A DNA stretch of 53,226 bases from Samsonia erythrinae (lineage in GTDB: Bacteria; Pseudomonadota; Gammaproteobacteria; Enterobacterales; Enterobacteriaceae), in assembly GCF_004342665.1 (NCBI RefSeq), contig NZ_SMBY01000004.1, positions 217,198 through 270,423 on the forward strand, in the 5' to 3' direction. Below are positions 1-9,615 of the stretch, one piece after another. The translations under genes and the position numbers were made by a program. Position 1 is the first letter of the stretch. Each line of letters begins with the position of its first letter. Under the pieces are notes generated by a model. That model was given only the letters and a program-made list of their open reading frames with translations. It did no database searches and was not told the DNA's origin.

Positions 1-1
1 C

Positions 2-994
2 ATTCCCATTGGCCGGGCGATACTGGAAGCCTATGAACGCTTCGACCCGCTGGATACCAGCGCGGAGATCGAATCCACCTTTGGTGAACTGCTGGAACAG
101 GCGCCGACAGACATCGTTCAGGACTATATTAATAGCGAAATACAGCGTGAACTGCCGGTTAGCGATACGCCATTCGACATCTTACAGGTGCCGCTGATCC
201 TCAAGCTGAGCAAACTGCACGGAGAATTCCTGTCGAACACGATGAACATTACGCAGAACCTGCGATTAATGTCTGAGGTCGTGTCGCTGTACTCGTGCGA
301 TATGCTGTTGCTTACTGGTCGCCCTTCCCGCTTCCCCGGCATTCAGGCGCTATTCCGTCACCTGCAACCACTGCCGATTAACCGAATGCTATCGCTGGAT
401 GGTTATCACACCAATGACTGGTATCCGTTTAACAAACGTGGACGCATCGATAACCCGAAATCCACCGCCGCCGTCGGCGCGATGTTGTGCCTGCTGGCGC
501 TCGATCTGCGCCTGCCGGGTTTTTACTTTAAGGTCGGTGATTTCCAGCCTTATTCCACCGTGCGTTACCTTGGCATGATGGACAGCAACAACGCGCTGAC
601 GCTGGATAACGTTTACTACAGCGATATCGATCTGGATAACCCGGATTTCGCCCTTGATCCCGAACATCGTTTTCAGGTTCGCGGTTCGCTCTGTCTCGGC
701 TTCCGTCAATTGGACAACGAACGCTGGCCCGCGTCTTCGCTCTATATGTTATCGATCGTCGATCAGGATTTAGCCCGTAAGGTCGTTGGCGATAGTACCT
801 TGCTCGTCCGTCTGGCCGTGACGACAGGCGACGATCAAAGCAGCCCTGAGCGCTTTGAAATTGCCGACGCCGTGCTGGAAGACGGCACCCGTGTTCCACC
901 GCATCATTTACGACTCAAATTAAACACATTGTCCGCTAACGGTTTAGGTGCGACCCATTATTGGATCGATAGTGGGAGTGTATATAAAAAATGA
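2..994 (+). CDS. srfB: SrfB family virulence-associated protein, C-terminal part (5' truncated by window)
   Basis: An open frame runs from base 2 to a TGA at 992-994, giving the last 330 residues of a protein whose start lies left of the window. Sequence character and the partner gene directly downstream match SrfB, a roughly 1000-residue protein found with SrfA and SrfC in Salmonella and in plant-associated enterobacteria. The name comes from an SsrB-regulated locus; the biochemical role is not established, although the family has been linked to motility or virulence. An ATG at 188 is internal and should not be taken as the start. The stop overlaps the srfC start by 4 bases (ATGA), so the two are translationally coupled. 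Assignment is by recognition of family and context; only the C-terminal third is visible. Confidence 0.8.
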   Translation: MPIGRAILEAYERFDPLDTSAEIESTFGELLEQAPTDIVQDYINSEIQRELPVSDTPFDILQVPLILKLSKLHGEFLSNTMNITQNLRLMSEVVSLYSCDMLLLTGRPSRFPGIQALFRHLQPLPINRMLSLDGYHTNDWYPFNKRGRIDNPKSTAAVGAMLCLLALDLRLPGFYFKVGDFQPYSTVRYLGMMDSNNALTLDNVYYSDIDLDNPDFALDPEHRFQVRGSLCLGFRQLDNERWPASSLYMLSIVDQDLARKVVGDSTLLVRLAVTTGDDQSSPERFEIADAVLEDGTRVPPHHLRLKLNTLSANGLGATHYWIDSGSVYKK

Positions 995-3438
995 AACGAT
1001 TAACGCCCAAACAGCTTTCTACCCGACTCCACAGCCAGTTGCTCGCCGTTACGCAAGGGCTTGATCAGGCCATCGACTGGGTTGACTCTACGCGTCAGGA
1101 CACCCCGCGTCTGGACATTGAAGCTGACCGGCTGATCGTTAAGCTACGCCGTAACCGCAATAAAGCGCAGCGCCTGTCCGACGTGGCGCAGAAGGACATC
1201 GCCATCGGCTTTTTTGGCCTGTCGCAGGCTGGGAAATCCTACCTGATTGCGTCATTGGCCGGGGGCGAAAACGAGAAGCTGGCAACGTCATTTGAAGGAC
1301 AACAGCTGGATTTTATCGACCACATCAATCCTGCCGATCGTGCGACTGCGGTCGTTACGCGTTTCAGCCGCCAATCCGGTGTCAAAAACAAGTCGTTTCC
1401 GGTGCAGTTGCAACTGCTGAGCGAAGTCGATATCGGTAAGATTATGGCAAATGCTTTCTTAAACGATCCCAGTCAGGAAGCGACGTTTGAAGAGTGGGAT
1501 GAGCGCCATATTGCCGAGCACGTGAAAACGCTGCTAATGCACCGTCAGCCGGAACCCGTAGAGGGGATGACCCACGATGACGTCGTCGGATTTTGGGACT
1601 ACCTCGCGCGCCATGACGCGAAAAGGCAAAAACAGCTAGAAGCGCATTTCTGGCCAGCGGCGGTTGAGCTGGCCCCTTACCTCAGCGTGGACGACCGTTC
1701 ACAGCTCTTCTCCGTGCTGTGGGGAGAAAGCCATTCGCTGACCGGCGCATACCGCCATTTCAGCCACACGCTGCAACACCTGTCTGGCGCACGCAAGATC
1801 CTGGCGCCGTTACGGACACTGGTCGATGATGACCTGAATCCGGTGGAGGGTATGATCGACGGCTCGGCGCTGGAACTGCTGCACACTACCGATGACCCCA
1901 GCGTGTTGGTGCGCCCGATTCAGAATGGCCGGGCCGGAAAAACCGCAGAGATTTCGCTGGCTGAACTGACGATGCTGGCGTCGGAGCTGCTGATTCCGCT
2001 GCACTCTGCTCCACAGGAGGCGTTGTTCGAGCAGGTCGACATTCTGGATTTTCCCGGATTCGGCGAGAGCCGTGAAACGCCATCGGCAAAACAGCAAACC
2101 CCATCCCTCCTGTTGGCGCACACGTTGCTGCGTGCAAAACGGGCCTATCTGCTGGAGCGCTATACCGATAATCAGGAAATGAACGTCTTGATGGTGTGTA
2201 GTGCCGCCGGCAGTCGTGCCGACGTCAAAATGGTCGGCAAGGCGCTGGATCACTGGGTCAAACAGACACAGGGGGAAAACGCGCAGGTTCGCAGCCAGCG
2301 TAAACCAGGATTAATTTGGGCGGTTACGCGTTACGATCGGCGAATTACGCACGGAAAAAGCTACGATGCTGCCGTACAGCGCTATGTGGGAAATCCGGGC
2401 GACGCGTGGGGAACCATGTTGGCAATGGACAAACGCGGTGTGGCGCGGATGGCGACGTGGTTGAGTACGGAGGTTCATCGGGAAGTGAAGCTGGGACGTA
2501 TCAGCGAACAGTTGCAGGAGATCCAGCGCGAACTTAATGAGAACCTGCTTGGTAACTGGTATTTGCCGGTAGACGTTGATGACCCGGCGGAAAAACAGCG
2601 GATTGCAGAAACCTTGCTTAAATCGCTTCAGACCCGTACCGGCGTTCACGGCGAGCTGTTAGAGCGACTCCTGCCCTCGCGCGATGAGCTGCGCCGTCTG
2701 TATCTGCAACAGCAAGGAACCCGCTATAACGGCTACCCCCCTGAAGCGGACGATCTTTCTGTGCCGTCAGGCACTGGCGATCCGTTTGGGGTTGGGATCG
2801 AAATCGATCTGTTTGCCGATGAGCCGATCGCGCTTGACCAGCCGACTGCGCCGGTGCTGACGTCCGACCACAGCGATGAGGCGGATTACGCGCACGGGGT
2901 TTATCGCTACTGGGTTAATCATTTACGCAACCTGCCGGAAAATGCGCCGCTCATCGAGCTGCTGAACGTGCCGAAATCGACAATCGAGATGCTGGTCGAA
3001 GAGTTGATTACCGGCAGTATCCGCTTGCGCATCGAAGAGGCGCTGGTGGATATGTTGGTTGAGGGTGAGAAATTGGGTATCAACCGTGAAAACAAAACTG
3101 ATCGTCAGGTTTCACGTGTTTTGACGGTCCTCGGAGATTTTGTTGCCTGGCTCGGTTTCCAGCAGCTCGATGAATCACTACGCCCCGCCAGCCGGATCAA
3201 CCGTGGTCATAAAATTTTTGCCAAGCCAGAAAAACAGGCGGTCAGTTTTGGCGCTTCACAGCGCTTAACCAAATTGTCATTGACTCCCACCAATAACACG
3301 GCGTTTTACATCTATGACTGGCTGGTTGGTCTTAATGAGATGATTATCCAGAACGCGGGCTATTCCGCCGCCCGCGAAGTCAGCGTAGAACAACGCGAAC
3401 AACTGGGCGTGATTTTAACGTTAATGAAACCCGCTTAG
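991..3438 (+). CDS. srfC: SrfC family putative virulence factor, P-loop protein
   Basis: 815 residues, the expected size for SrfC. A Walker A motif GLSQAGKS lies at about residues 76-83, and a DFPGFGES segment further on resembles a G3 (DxxG) motif, so this is probably a large nucleotide-binding protein, dynamin/GTPase-like in layout. Several Arg/Lys-rich helical stretches follow. It starts inside the srfB stop codon (ATGA overlap), which fixes the start. It acts with SrfB in an unknown process; no signal peptide or membrane segment is obvious, so a cytoplasmic location is likely. The GTPase label is inferred from the motif only. Confidence 0.85.
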   Translation: MKRLTPKQLSTRLHSQLLAVTQGLDQAIDWVDSTRQDTPRLDIEADRLIVKLRRNRNKAQRLSDVAQKDIAIGFFGLSQAGKSYLIASLAGGENEKLATSFEGQQLDFIDHINPADRATAVVTRFSRQSGVKNKSFPVQLQLLSEVDIGKIMANAFLNDPSQEATFEEWDERHIAEHVKTLLMHRQPEPVEGMTHDDVVGFWDYLARHDAKRQKQLEAHFWPAAVELAPYLSVDDRSQLFSVLWGESHSLTGAYRHFSHTLQHLSGARKILAPLRTLVDDDLNPVEGMIDGSALELLHTTDDPSVLVRPIQNGRAGKTAEISLAELTMLASELLIPLHSAPQEALFEQVDILDFPGFGESRETPSAKQQTPSLLLAHTLLRAKRAYLLERYTDNQEMNVLMVCSAAGSRADVKMVGKALDHWVKQTQGENAQVRSQRKPGLIWAVTRYDRRITHGKSYDAAVQRYVGNPGDAWGTMLAMDKRGVARMATWLSTEVHREVKLGRISEQLQEIQRELNENLLGNWYLPVDVDDPAEKQRIAETLLKSLQTRTGVHGELLERLLPSRDELRRLYLQQQGTRYNGYPPEADDLSVPSGTGDPFGVGIEIDLFADEPIALDQPTAPVLTSDHSDEADYAHGVYRYWVNHLRNLPENAPLIELLNVPKSTIEMLVEELITGSIRLRIEEALVDMLVEGEKLGINRENKTDRQVSRVLTVLGDFVAWLGFQQLDESLRPASRINRGHKIFAKPEKQAVSFGASQRLTKLSLTPTNNTAFYIYDWLVGLNEMIIQNAGYSAAREVSVEQREQLGVILTLMKPA

Positions 3439-3464
3439 AAATAAGCCAGTTATTAAAACCAAAC

Positions 3465-3498
3465 GGATAGATCTTTATTAAAAGGTAAAGATCTATCC
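3465..3498 (+). terminator. Perfect 13-bp hairpin after srfC
   Basis: GGATAGATCTTTA at 3465-3477 and its exact reverse complement at 3486-3498 flank an 8-base loop, 27 bases after the srfC stop. The downstream sequence is A-rich rather than a clean T tract, so it may act as a transcript-end stabiliser rather than a strong intrinsic terminator. A second imperfect hairpin (3516-3527 with 3534-3545) follows. Confidence 0.5.
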
Positions 3499-3730
3499 TT
3501 AAAACAATATATGACGTCCCGCTCGCCAACGGATGGCGGACGGGACTCTTCATTCGCGCTGACGCGGCGTTTTTCCCTGAGGCGACAAGAGTTTTTTGGC
3601 CAAACGAAACTAAAAGACAGCGTCCCCCTCCATTTGACGGACTCCCCTGCTCATCTATTCTTGTACTCAATACGTTGAATATGTTTTTCCCTGTACATCA
3701 GTACGTTCAAATTCCAAGAGGACGATGGCA

Positions 3731-4255
3731 ATGAAACTGAAGGCACTAATCCTGACGGGCATATTCTTTTCCTGTTCCACCTTTGCCGCGAGTACGACGG
3801 TGACGCTGCATGAGGCACTGCCAGCCGGCGCGGGCGGTAGCATTGGTGAGGTCACCATTACGGAAACACCGTATGGCCTGCTTTTTACCCCTAATCTGCA
3901 AGGGCTGAAATCCGGGATTCATGGATTTCACCTTCATGAAAACGCCAGCTGTGAGCCAGCAGAGCAAGAGGGTAAACGGGTTCCCGCGCTGGCAGCAGGC
4001 GGACATCTCGATCCGCAAAAAACCGGCAAACACCTCGGTCCCTATAGCGACCAAGGGCACCTGGGCGATCTGCCGGGATTGGTGGTTAATGCTGACGGCA
4101 CGGCAACCTACCCGATTCTGGCGCCGCGGATAAAATCACTGTCTGAGGTCAAAAACCATGCATTGATGGTTCATGCCGGCGGAGATAATTACGCAGATGT
4201 ACCGGAAAAACTGGGTGGCGGCGGCGCCAGAATGGCGTGTGGCGTCATAAAGTAA
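3731..4255 (+). CDS. sodC: Periplasmic Cu/Zn superoxide dismutase
   Basis: Converts superoxide to hydrogen peroxide and oxygen in the periplasm. The N-terminus is a signal peptide (MKLKALILTG...) ending near TFA-A. Metal-site pattern is intact: GFHLHE with the Cu-binding histidines, a GGHLDP stretch and a GPYSDQGHLGD stretch for the bridging and Zn ligands, HALMVHAGGDN with the last histidine, and a C-terminal RMACGVI cysteine that pairs with the cysteine in HENASC. About 174 residues, typical of bacterial SodC. There is an ATG at 3725, but the AAGAGGA ribosome site at 3715-3721 is better spaced for the ATG at 3731. It stands alone and converges with the solute-binding gene; the shared hairpin at 4264-4290 separates them. 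Confidence 0.92.
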   Translation: MKLKALILTGIFFSCSTFAASTTVTLHEALPAGAGGSIGEVTITETPYGLLFTPNLQGLKSGIHGFHLHENASCEPAEQEGKRVPALAAGGHLDPQKTGKHLGPYSDQGHLGDLPGLVVNADGTATYPILAPRIKSLSEVKNHALMVHAGGDNYADVPEKLGGGGARMACGVIK

Positions 4256-4263
4256 ATCAAGAG

Positions 4264-4290
4264 GATGCCGTATGGATAACATACGGCATC
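4264..4290. terminator. Bidirectional hairpin between convergent sodC and the solute-binding gene
   Basis: Perfect 11-bp stem GATGCCGTATG (4264-4274) and CATACGGCATC (4280-4290) with a 5-base loop, placed 8 bases after the sodC stop and 18 bases beyond the stop of the convergent gene. No long T run on either side; termination is inferred from position and stem strength. Confidence 0.6.
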
Positions 4291-4308
4291 GTAGATTATT
4301 CGTGGTTG

Positions 4309-5619
4309 CTATCGAATTGCGCGTTTTAATATCCGGTTAGCGTTGCTTAAAAAATCATCGGCGACCTGATTCACCTCACCCTTGCCATAATCAAGCTTTT
4401 GCAGGCTGTTCGTCCACAACTGCACCAGTTCCTGATTTTCCATAAACGGAGAAACGGGGACCTTTGATTCAGGCTGCGCCGCTGCCGCCCGGTAGGCATT
4501 TGCTAACAGGTTGTCTGGATTGATTACGCCGCTCTCTTCCAGCATTTTTTGTGCCTTCGGGTTGGCGGGCATCCCGTTTTGCAACCCCAGCGCCTTAACG
4601 CCTTCCGGGTGACTTAACATGAAATTTATCAGCATTGCCGCTTCTTCAGGATGCTTACTATTTTTACCAATCGCAAACAGCGAGGACGGTTTGGTGGTTA
4701 TCCCCGAATCTTTCGCGCCAGACAGGGTAATAAACGGTCCGGTTTCCAGTTCGGTCTCTTTCGGCATGTTGCTGGAATAGGTATAGATAGCCGAATCCCA
4801 CAAATACATACCGGCCAGCTCACCGTTAATCCATGGGCGGATTTCATACACGTTGGAGCGCCCGAATGAGGAGAAATAACGCTGGTCAGGGAGCACATGT
4901 GAATCAACCAGTTTTTTGTAGAAGGCGAAAAGCTCGCGTACCTGTTCACGGCTATAGGCGATACGCTGATTTTGTTCATCGATCAGATCGATACCGTATT
5001 TTTGCGCCATATAGCTACGCCCGAGCGTGAGAATATCTAATGCATCGCTTGCCCCCTGAGCGGCGCCGAGTGGGTAGTAATTGTCACCCAGCTTTTGTTT
5101 AAACACCGGCCCCGCGGCAAACAATTCGTCCCAGGTTTGCGGATAGGCGATGCCCGCTTTATCCCAGGTCGTTTTATTGTAGATCATGCTCCGGTACGTC
5201 ATTGAAATCGGAAGCCCTTGCAGTTTGCCTTTTACATCAGCCGTTTTCAGGTAGCCCGGCGGAAAATCGTCCAATGCCAGCCGGTCTTTTTGCTTGTTCA
5301 AATCATAGAAGCCCTCGCCATTACGGGAAAATTGCGGCAGCCAGTTCCAGTCAATGCGAATGACATCTGGCTCCTGTCCGCCGGCCATCTGCGTGGATAA
5401 ACGGGAAAGGTAGCCGTCCCAGCCCGCGTATTCGGCTTTAACGGTAATGGTCGGGTGCGCTTTTTGGAAAGCATTAATCGCTGCCAGCGTCGCTTCATGT
5501 CGTTGATTCCCTCCCCACCAGGAGAGGCGAAGTTCGGCGGCATCAGCATATGTCGCGCCCAAAGGAAAAGACGCGCAGAGAAGAAGCAGGTGAGATAACG
5601 TGTTCCGTGTTTTCGCCAT
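4309..5619 (-). CDS. ABC transporter extracellular solute-binding protein, family 1 (TogB-like)
   Basis: 436 residues with a cleavable signal peptide (about 1-27, ending near YADAA), then LRLSWWGGNQRHEATL and ITVKAEYAGWDGYLSRL, a pattern I associate with carbohydrate-binding family-1 proteins, in particular TogB of the oligogalacturonide transporter TogMNAB of soft-rot bacteria. It would capture an oligosaccharide in the periplasm and deliver it to an inner-membrane permease. No permease or ATPase gene is adjacent, so it must borrow transporter parts encoded elsewhere. The start is supported by an AAGGG site 7 bases upstream. The neighbour upstream on the same strand is a Gfo/Idh oxidoreductase, suggesting a small sugar-use locus. 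Substrate is inferred, not shown. Confidence 0.75.
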   Translation of the reverse strand: MAKTRNTLSHLLLLCASFPLGATYADAAELRLSWWGGNQRHEATLAAINAFQKAHPTITVKAEYAGWDGYLSRLSTQMAGGQEPDVIRIDWNWLPQFSRNGEGFYDLNKQKDRLALDDFPPGYLKTADVKGKLQGLPISMTYRSMIYNKTTWDKAGIAYPQTWDELFAAGPVFKQKLGDNYYPLGAAQGASDALDILTLGRSYMAQKYGIDLIDEQNQRIAYSREQVRELFAFYKKLVDSHVLPDQRYFSSFGRSNVYEIRPWINGELAGMYLWDSAIYTYSSNMPKETELETGPFITLSGAKDSGITTKPSSLFAIGKNSKHPEEAAMLINFMLSHPEGVKALGLQNGMPANPKAQKMLEESGVINPDNLLANAYRAAAAQPESKVPVSPFMENQELVQLWTNSLQKLDYGKGEVNQVADDFLSNANRILKRAIR

Positions 5620-5713
5620 AATAAAACCCTTATTATTGTATTTAAGGTTTCCACCTGCTGCCCTTATAGGGCAACAGGTACTACGGATGCGGAAGTGTTT
5701 TCTGTTGATTAAT

Positions 5714-7003
5714 TCATTTTTTTAAATTAACCGCCAGCTCGCTTATTTTTACGGGCCGTTCAGTCCGTAATGAGCGATTGGCGGCAATGCCGGTTAAAAT
5801 AGACATTGCGCCATCGCGATAATCGGCGGCGCGATGTAAAGGGTCAGGTTCCGGCGTACCAAACAGATCGTTTAACATGACCCGATCGCCCCCGCCGTGC
5901 CCACCGGCCAGAAAGGCAACCGGTACGGTATAAGGTGCGTCAAACATCGGATAAACCTTTATTTCACATTCATTCAGCGCCCCTTCATCCTCTTTTTCTC
6001 CACCGCCATTGACGTAGGATTTTTCCACCAGTTTCATTTCCAGACGGCCCTGACTGCCATTAAACACCACATTTAATCCCTCCCAGGGCAAATAGGCGTT
6101 TAATGAATAGGTCATGATGGCTTTATTCTTATAGCGCACCAACACGCCAAGAACATCTTCAATATTAATGCCGTCATCAAATACGCTTTTATCGCGATAA
6201 TAGCCATCTTCGTGTTCCGCCTCTAAATATAAGGCGGTCAGCTGTTCGCTCTTATTCATCTGTAAGGCAAACGGGTCGTTTTCCGCTGCGGCGCTATTAT
6301 CCGATCGGGCATAAAATTGCGTCACGCCGCGTAGCTCGGCATTCTCCTTGCCGTAAAAACGTAAGTCGCCTTGCGCATAGACCGTTTCCGGTTCGCTATT
6401 CAGCCAGAAGTTCACCAGATCGAAGTGGTGCGTGGATTTGTGAACCAATAATCCACCGCTGTTACGCTTGTCGCGGTGCCAGCGCCGGAAATAATCCGCC
6501 CCGTGTTCCGTATTTAACAGCCACTCAAAATGAACGGAATAAACGTCGCCGATAACGCCGGCTGCAATTAATTCGCGAATTTTACTGTGATGTGGCGCAT
6601 AGCGGTAATTAAAGGTGACGCGTAATTTACGCCCGGTGCGGTTAATCGCATCGATGATCGCCTGACATTTTTCTTCGTCAATCGTCATCGGTTTTTCACT
6701 GATCACATCACACCCTAACGCCATGGCCCGGATAATATAGTGATGATGCGTGCGGTCTATTGAGGTCACGATAACAATATCCGGTTTAGTTTCGGCGATC
6801 ATCTGCTCAAACCGGTCGGCCGGGTAGGTCGCCACTCGGTCATGCCCGAATTTTTGAACAATACGGTTGGCGTAATTCATTCGCGTCTGGTTTGTATCGC
6901 AAAAAGCGACAAACTGTCCCTGCTCCCGATAATCTCTGGCGATAGATTCCAGATAAAGGCCCGCGCGTCCTCCGGTTCCCACAACTGCATATTTCTTTTT
7001 CAC
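5714..7003 (-). CDS. Gfo/Idh/MocA family NAD(P)-dependent oxidoreductase
   Basis: N-terminal Rossmann motif YAVVGTGGRAG, then the family signature SEKP in the middle of the N-terminal domain (GCDVISEKPMTID), a lysine expected to take part in catalysis, followed by an alpha/beta substrate domain with a YRYAPHH segment. About 429 residues, at the long end of the family. It probably oxidises or reduces a sugar, sugar acid or inositol-like substrate in the cytoplasm. Start choice: a strong AGGAGG (complement of 7015-7020) sits only 2 bases before an ATG at 7012 but 11 bases before a GTG at 7003, so GTG is preferred; 7012 remains possible. It lies 94 bases upstream of the binding-protein gene on the same strand and is probably co-transcribed. 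Substrate unknown. Confidence 0.8.
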   Translation of the reverse strand: MKKKYAVVGTGGRAGLYLESIARDYREQGQFVAFCDTNQTRMNYANRIVQKFGHDRVATYPADRFEQMIAETKPDIVIVTSIDRTHHHYIIRAMALGCDVISEKPMTIDEEKCQAIIDAINRTGRKLRVTFNYRYAPHHSKIRELIAAGVIGDVYSVHFEWLLNTEHGADYFRRWHRDKRNSGGLLVHKSTHHFDLVNFWLNSEPETVYAQGDLRFYGKENAELRGVTQFYARSDNSAAAENDPFALQMNKSEQLTALYLEAEHEDGYYRDKSVFDDGINIEDVLGVLVRYKNKAIMTYSLNAYLPWEGLNVVFNGSQGRLEMKLVEKSYVNGGGEKEDEGALNECEIKVYPMFDAPYTVPVAFLAGGHGGGDRVMLNDLFGTPEPDPLHRAADYRDGAMSILTGIAANRSLRTERPVKISELAVNLKK

Positions 7004-7126
7004 TTTGCGCATTTCCTCCTGATAACGACATTCATACAAACAGGATGCTAAAAACCCCCTGATTGACAGATCTATCCCATTGTTTTATACCCTTTACTCA
7101 CGTTGAATCGCCCCTGTGAATAACGT

Positions 7127-8734
7127 ATGAGTTTCCATCCACCGCTGCGTCTGCTGGAAGTCAATACCCCTTTAATTTGGCATTGGCCGCATTTTCTTGA
7201 CGTTATGGACGTCATCAGCCAATACCGATTCAATGGGCTTATCATTCATCAACAAAATATGCTGGCGCTGCTCGCTCGCCCTTCCGCGTTTAGTCAAGGG
7301 CCGGAAATCGAAAACCTGAACCATGAACGTGAAAGTACGTTGGGGTATTTGCAACGCATCAGCGACTATTGCCAGTCGAAAAAGATTCAGCTGTGGATTC
7401 AGGGGGAAGCGTTTCCGAACGACGCAAAAATCAGGCAGAAATTCCCCGAATTTTTTCTTAACGACTCGACCCTTTCGGGCAATAGTCAGGCTAGCAGTCA
7501 GTTTTTGACGCGTTTTTATCGTGAAACGCTGGATGAAGCGATTGCCGCATTGCCGGACATTAGCGGCGTGATCCTTAGCCTGCAAACCCCCGAGTATCAT
7601 CCATCGCAGTGGCAAGACAGCATGAAGGCCCTGCACCAGTGCCTGCGGCTGCGCAGCAAAAAGCTGGTGCTGCGTGATTACACCGATAACAGTTGGCCAC
7701 GCCGCCAATTGCAAACCACGCTGAATAGCTTGCCGAATGATGTCCGCGCGTCGATCAAAGCCACCGCGCTGGGTTATCGCCCCGGCTTTGCCAACAACCC
7801 CGATCTGGCTGACTTCAAGGGGTACAAAAAGTGGGTCGAGTTTGATCTGTGGGGCATCGATTACGGCTGGACGCTGCTGCCCTGCATGCTGGTCGATGAA
7901 ATTCAGGGGCGCCTCAGTTGGGCGCATGCGGTTGCCGGTGACGAGCTGGAAGCGGTCAGCGCCAGAATCAGTTGGGAATGGCTGAATAACAGCTCTCTGC
8001 TGGAATCGATTAACGAGATTAATCTGTTCGGCCTGTCGCACATTGCCTGTCAGGCGGAAAGCCGACTCAACGCCGGTGCGATTTTTCAGCGCTGGCTGGC
8101 CGACAAGGGGGCCACGCACCTGAATAAACCACAGTTGGACGCGGTGCAAAAACTGTTTTTCAGCAGCTATGACTGGATGTGTAAGACACCGTATTTTCTG
8201 GGGCGCTTGTTGCATCATCATAGCCAGATACCTCTTAGTATTGAGAACGCCATGCAGTTGCTACATGCGGAAACGCGTAGCGCTAACTGGGCACAATCTT
8301 TCCAACCCCTCTTCCCGACTGACGATCCCGAATTTGGTGAATCGCAACGGCAGTTGATCGCGCTGGAATGCCAGCAAATGCAGTTTTTTGCCCAGCATTT
8401 GCGTCGGTCTGCGCGGGAGATCCAAGGGGCTCGGTTTTTGCCTGAACCACTGGCTTCCCGCCTTGTCGCCAGTTGGGAGTACGCCTGGCGCTACACCGAA
8501 CTGTTCAACCACACCAAGCGGCTCGTGGCGGGACATCTCTTCATCAGCAACTACGGGGTGACGCGGGCTAATCGGGAGATGCTGGCGCAGTCGGCAGACG
8601 ATGCCTTGCATTTTGTCCACGTGTTGCAAAACTGGCTGGGACAACACCGTCATGCCCACCCGCACTTCCTGCCGATGTTGCTGACGCCAGAACGCTTAGC
8701 CGGGCTGGCGGAACGCTGCCGCGATATGCACTAG
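7127..8734 (+). CDS. Large uncharacterised protein, possible carbohydrate-active TIM barrel
   Basis: 535 residues, no signal peptide or membrane segment. The first half alternates strands and helices (for example YRFNGLIIHQQ, KKIQLWIQGE, DISGVILSLQTPEYHP, KKLVLRDYTD, WVEFDLWGIDYGW) in a manner like the TIM barrels of glycoside hydrolases of the alpha-glucuronidase or hexosaminidase type; the second half is helical. I do not recognise a named family and see no definitive catalytic pair, although a glutamate at QTPEYHP and aspartates in RDYTD are candidates. It is divergent from the Gfo/Idh oxidoreductase across 123 bases, so the three genes probably serve one carbohydrate pathway. The function is inference from fold-like patterning and context only. 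Confidence 0.6.
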   Translation: MSFHPPLRLLEVNTPLIWHWPHFLDVMDVISQYRFNGLIIHQQNMLALLARPSAFSQGPEIENLNHERESTLGYLQRISDYCQSKKIQLWIQGEAFPNDAKIRQKFPEFFLNDSTLSGNSQASSQFLTRFYRETLDEAIAALPDISGVILSLQTPEYHPSQWQDSMKALHQCLRLRSKKLVLRDYTDNSWPRRQLQTTLNSLPNDVRASIKATALGYRPGFANNPDLADFKGYKKWVEFDLWGIDYGWTLLPCMLVDEIQGRLSWAHAVAGDELEAVSARISWEWLNNSSLLESINEINLFGLSHIACQAESRLNAGAIFQRWLADKGATHLNKPQLDAVQKLFFSSYDWMCKTPYFLGRLLHHHSQIPLSIENAMQLLHAETRSANWAQSFQPLFPTDDPEFGESQRQLIALECQQMQFFAQHLRRSAREIQGARFLPEPLASRLVASWEYAWRYTELFNHTKRLVAGHLFISNYGVTRANREMLAQSADDALHFVHVLQNWLGQHRHAHPHFLPMLLTPERLAGLAERCRDMH

Positions 8735-9081
8735 CCTGACGTTTGTCCCGAACGCCAACGTTCATCCTATCGTGGCGTATCGTCCCGATTGCATGGGCTA
8801 CAGCATAGGCGGTGGGCGACAAGGAGAGAAACGGTGGCGGAGCTGACAGGCGCGGCAAACGCGGCCAGGCCCGTAATTTGTGAATTCGTTCGCAAAGAGA
8901 GAAATTTTAATGTGATCGAAAGCCTGTTTTTCTCGCCAGATAACGTGACAAATTTCTCTTTTTTCGTGTCATGGCGTGATATCTCTCGCATTTTATTTTT
9001 AATCTCCCCACGGATGCGAGATAATTAGAGATCATTAAATAAACGTGGTAAGAAAGCAGCCATCGAGCAAGGAAATTAACC
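8735..9081. other. Intergenic region upstream of ogt
   Basis: 347 bases without a credible gene. It contains a 10-bp inverted repeat, AGAGAAATTT (8898-8907) and AAATTTCTCT (8950-8959), the second arm running into TTTTTT; with a 42-base spacer this is at best a weak terminator for the upstream gene. The remainder should hold the ogt promoter, which I cannot place with confidence. Confidence 0.35.
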
Positions 9082-9615
9082 ATGCAAATCTTTTTTCAGG
9101 ACACCATGGCAACCCCATTAGGGGAATTATTGATCATTGCTGATGGAAATAATCACTTACGCGCGGTGGAATGGCGCGAATACGAAGACGATTTATTTCG
9201 TTCACTCAACCGCAGCTACCGAAACGACCCCTTTTCATTACAGTCACGCCGTAATCCCGGCGGATTAACCGACAGCCTGCAACGCTATTTTGATGGTGAA
9301 ACGACGATTATTGACTCGCTCCCCGTCGCGTCGGTCGGGACGGCGTTTCAACAGCAGGTCTGGCAGGCGTTGCGTCAAATCCCCTGCGGCGAAATCACCA
9401 CATACGGCGAACTGGCCACGCAACTGGGCCGCTCTGGCGCGGCGCGCGCGGTCGGCATGGCAAACGGCAGCAACCCCGTCAGCATTGTGGTTCCATGCCA
9501 TCGCGTGATTGGTGCCGGGGGGGCGCTCACTGGCTACGCTGGCGGTATCCATCGTAAACAGTGGTTATTGGCGCACGAGGGGTATTTACCTCGGCAAAAC
9601 AATTTATCGCTGTAA
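9082..9615 (+). CDS. ogt: Methylated-DNA--protein-cysteine methyltransferase (Ogt)
   Basis: Suicide DNA-repair enzyme that transfers the alkyl group from O6-alkylguanine or O4-alkylthymine to its own cysteine. 177 residues; the acceptor motif PCHRV is at residues 138-142 with C139 as acceptor, preceded by the helix-turn-helix (ITTYGELATQLG) and the RAVGMANGSNP arginine-finger region. Length fits Ogt rather than the Ada C-domain. The AAGGA site at 9069-9073 supports the ATG at 9082. Placed just upstream of fnr on the same strand, the arrangement known in E. coli. Confidence 0.95.
   Translation: MQIFFQDTMATPLGELLIIADGNNHLRAVEWREYEDDLFRSLNRSYRNDPFSLQSRRNPGGLTDSLQRYFDGETTIIDSLPVASVGTAFQQQVWQALRQIPCGEITTYGELATQLGRSGAARAVGMANGSNPVSIVVPCHRVIGAGGALTGYAGGIHRKQWLLAHEGYLPRQNNLSL

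Noticed and set aside
7172-8221. 349-codon open frame on the minus strand
   Set aside because: It is antisense to the 535-residue gene, has no recognisable domain or ribosome site, and arises from codon bias of the real frame.
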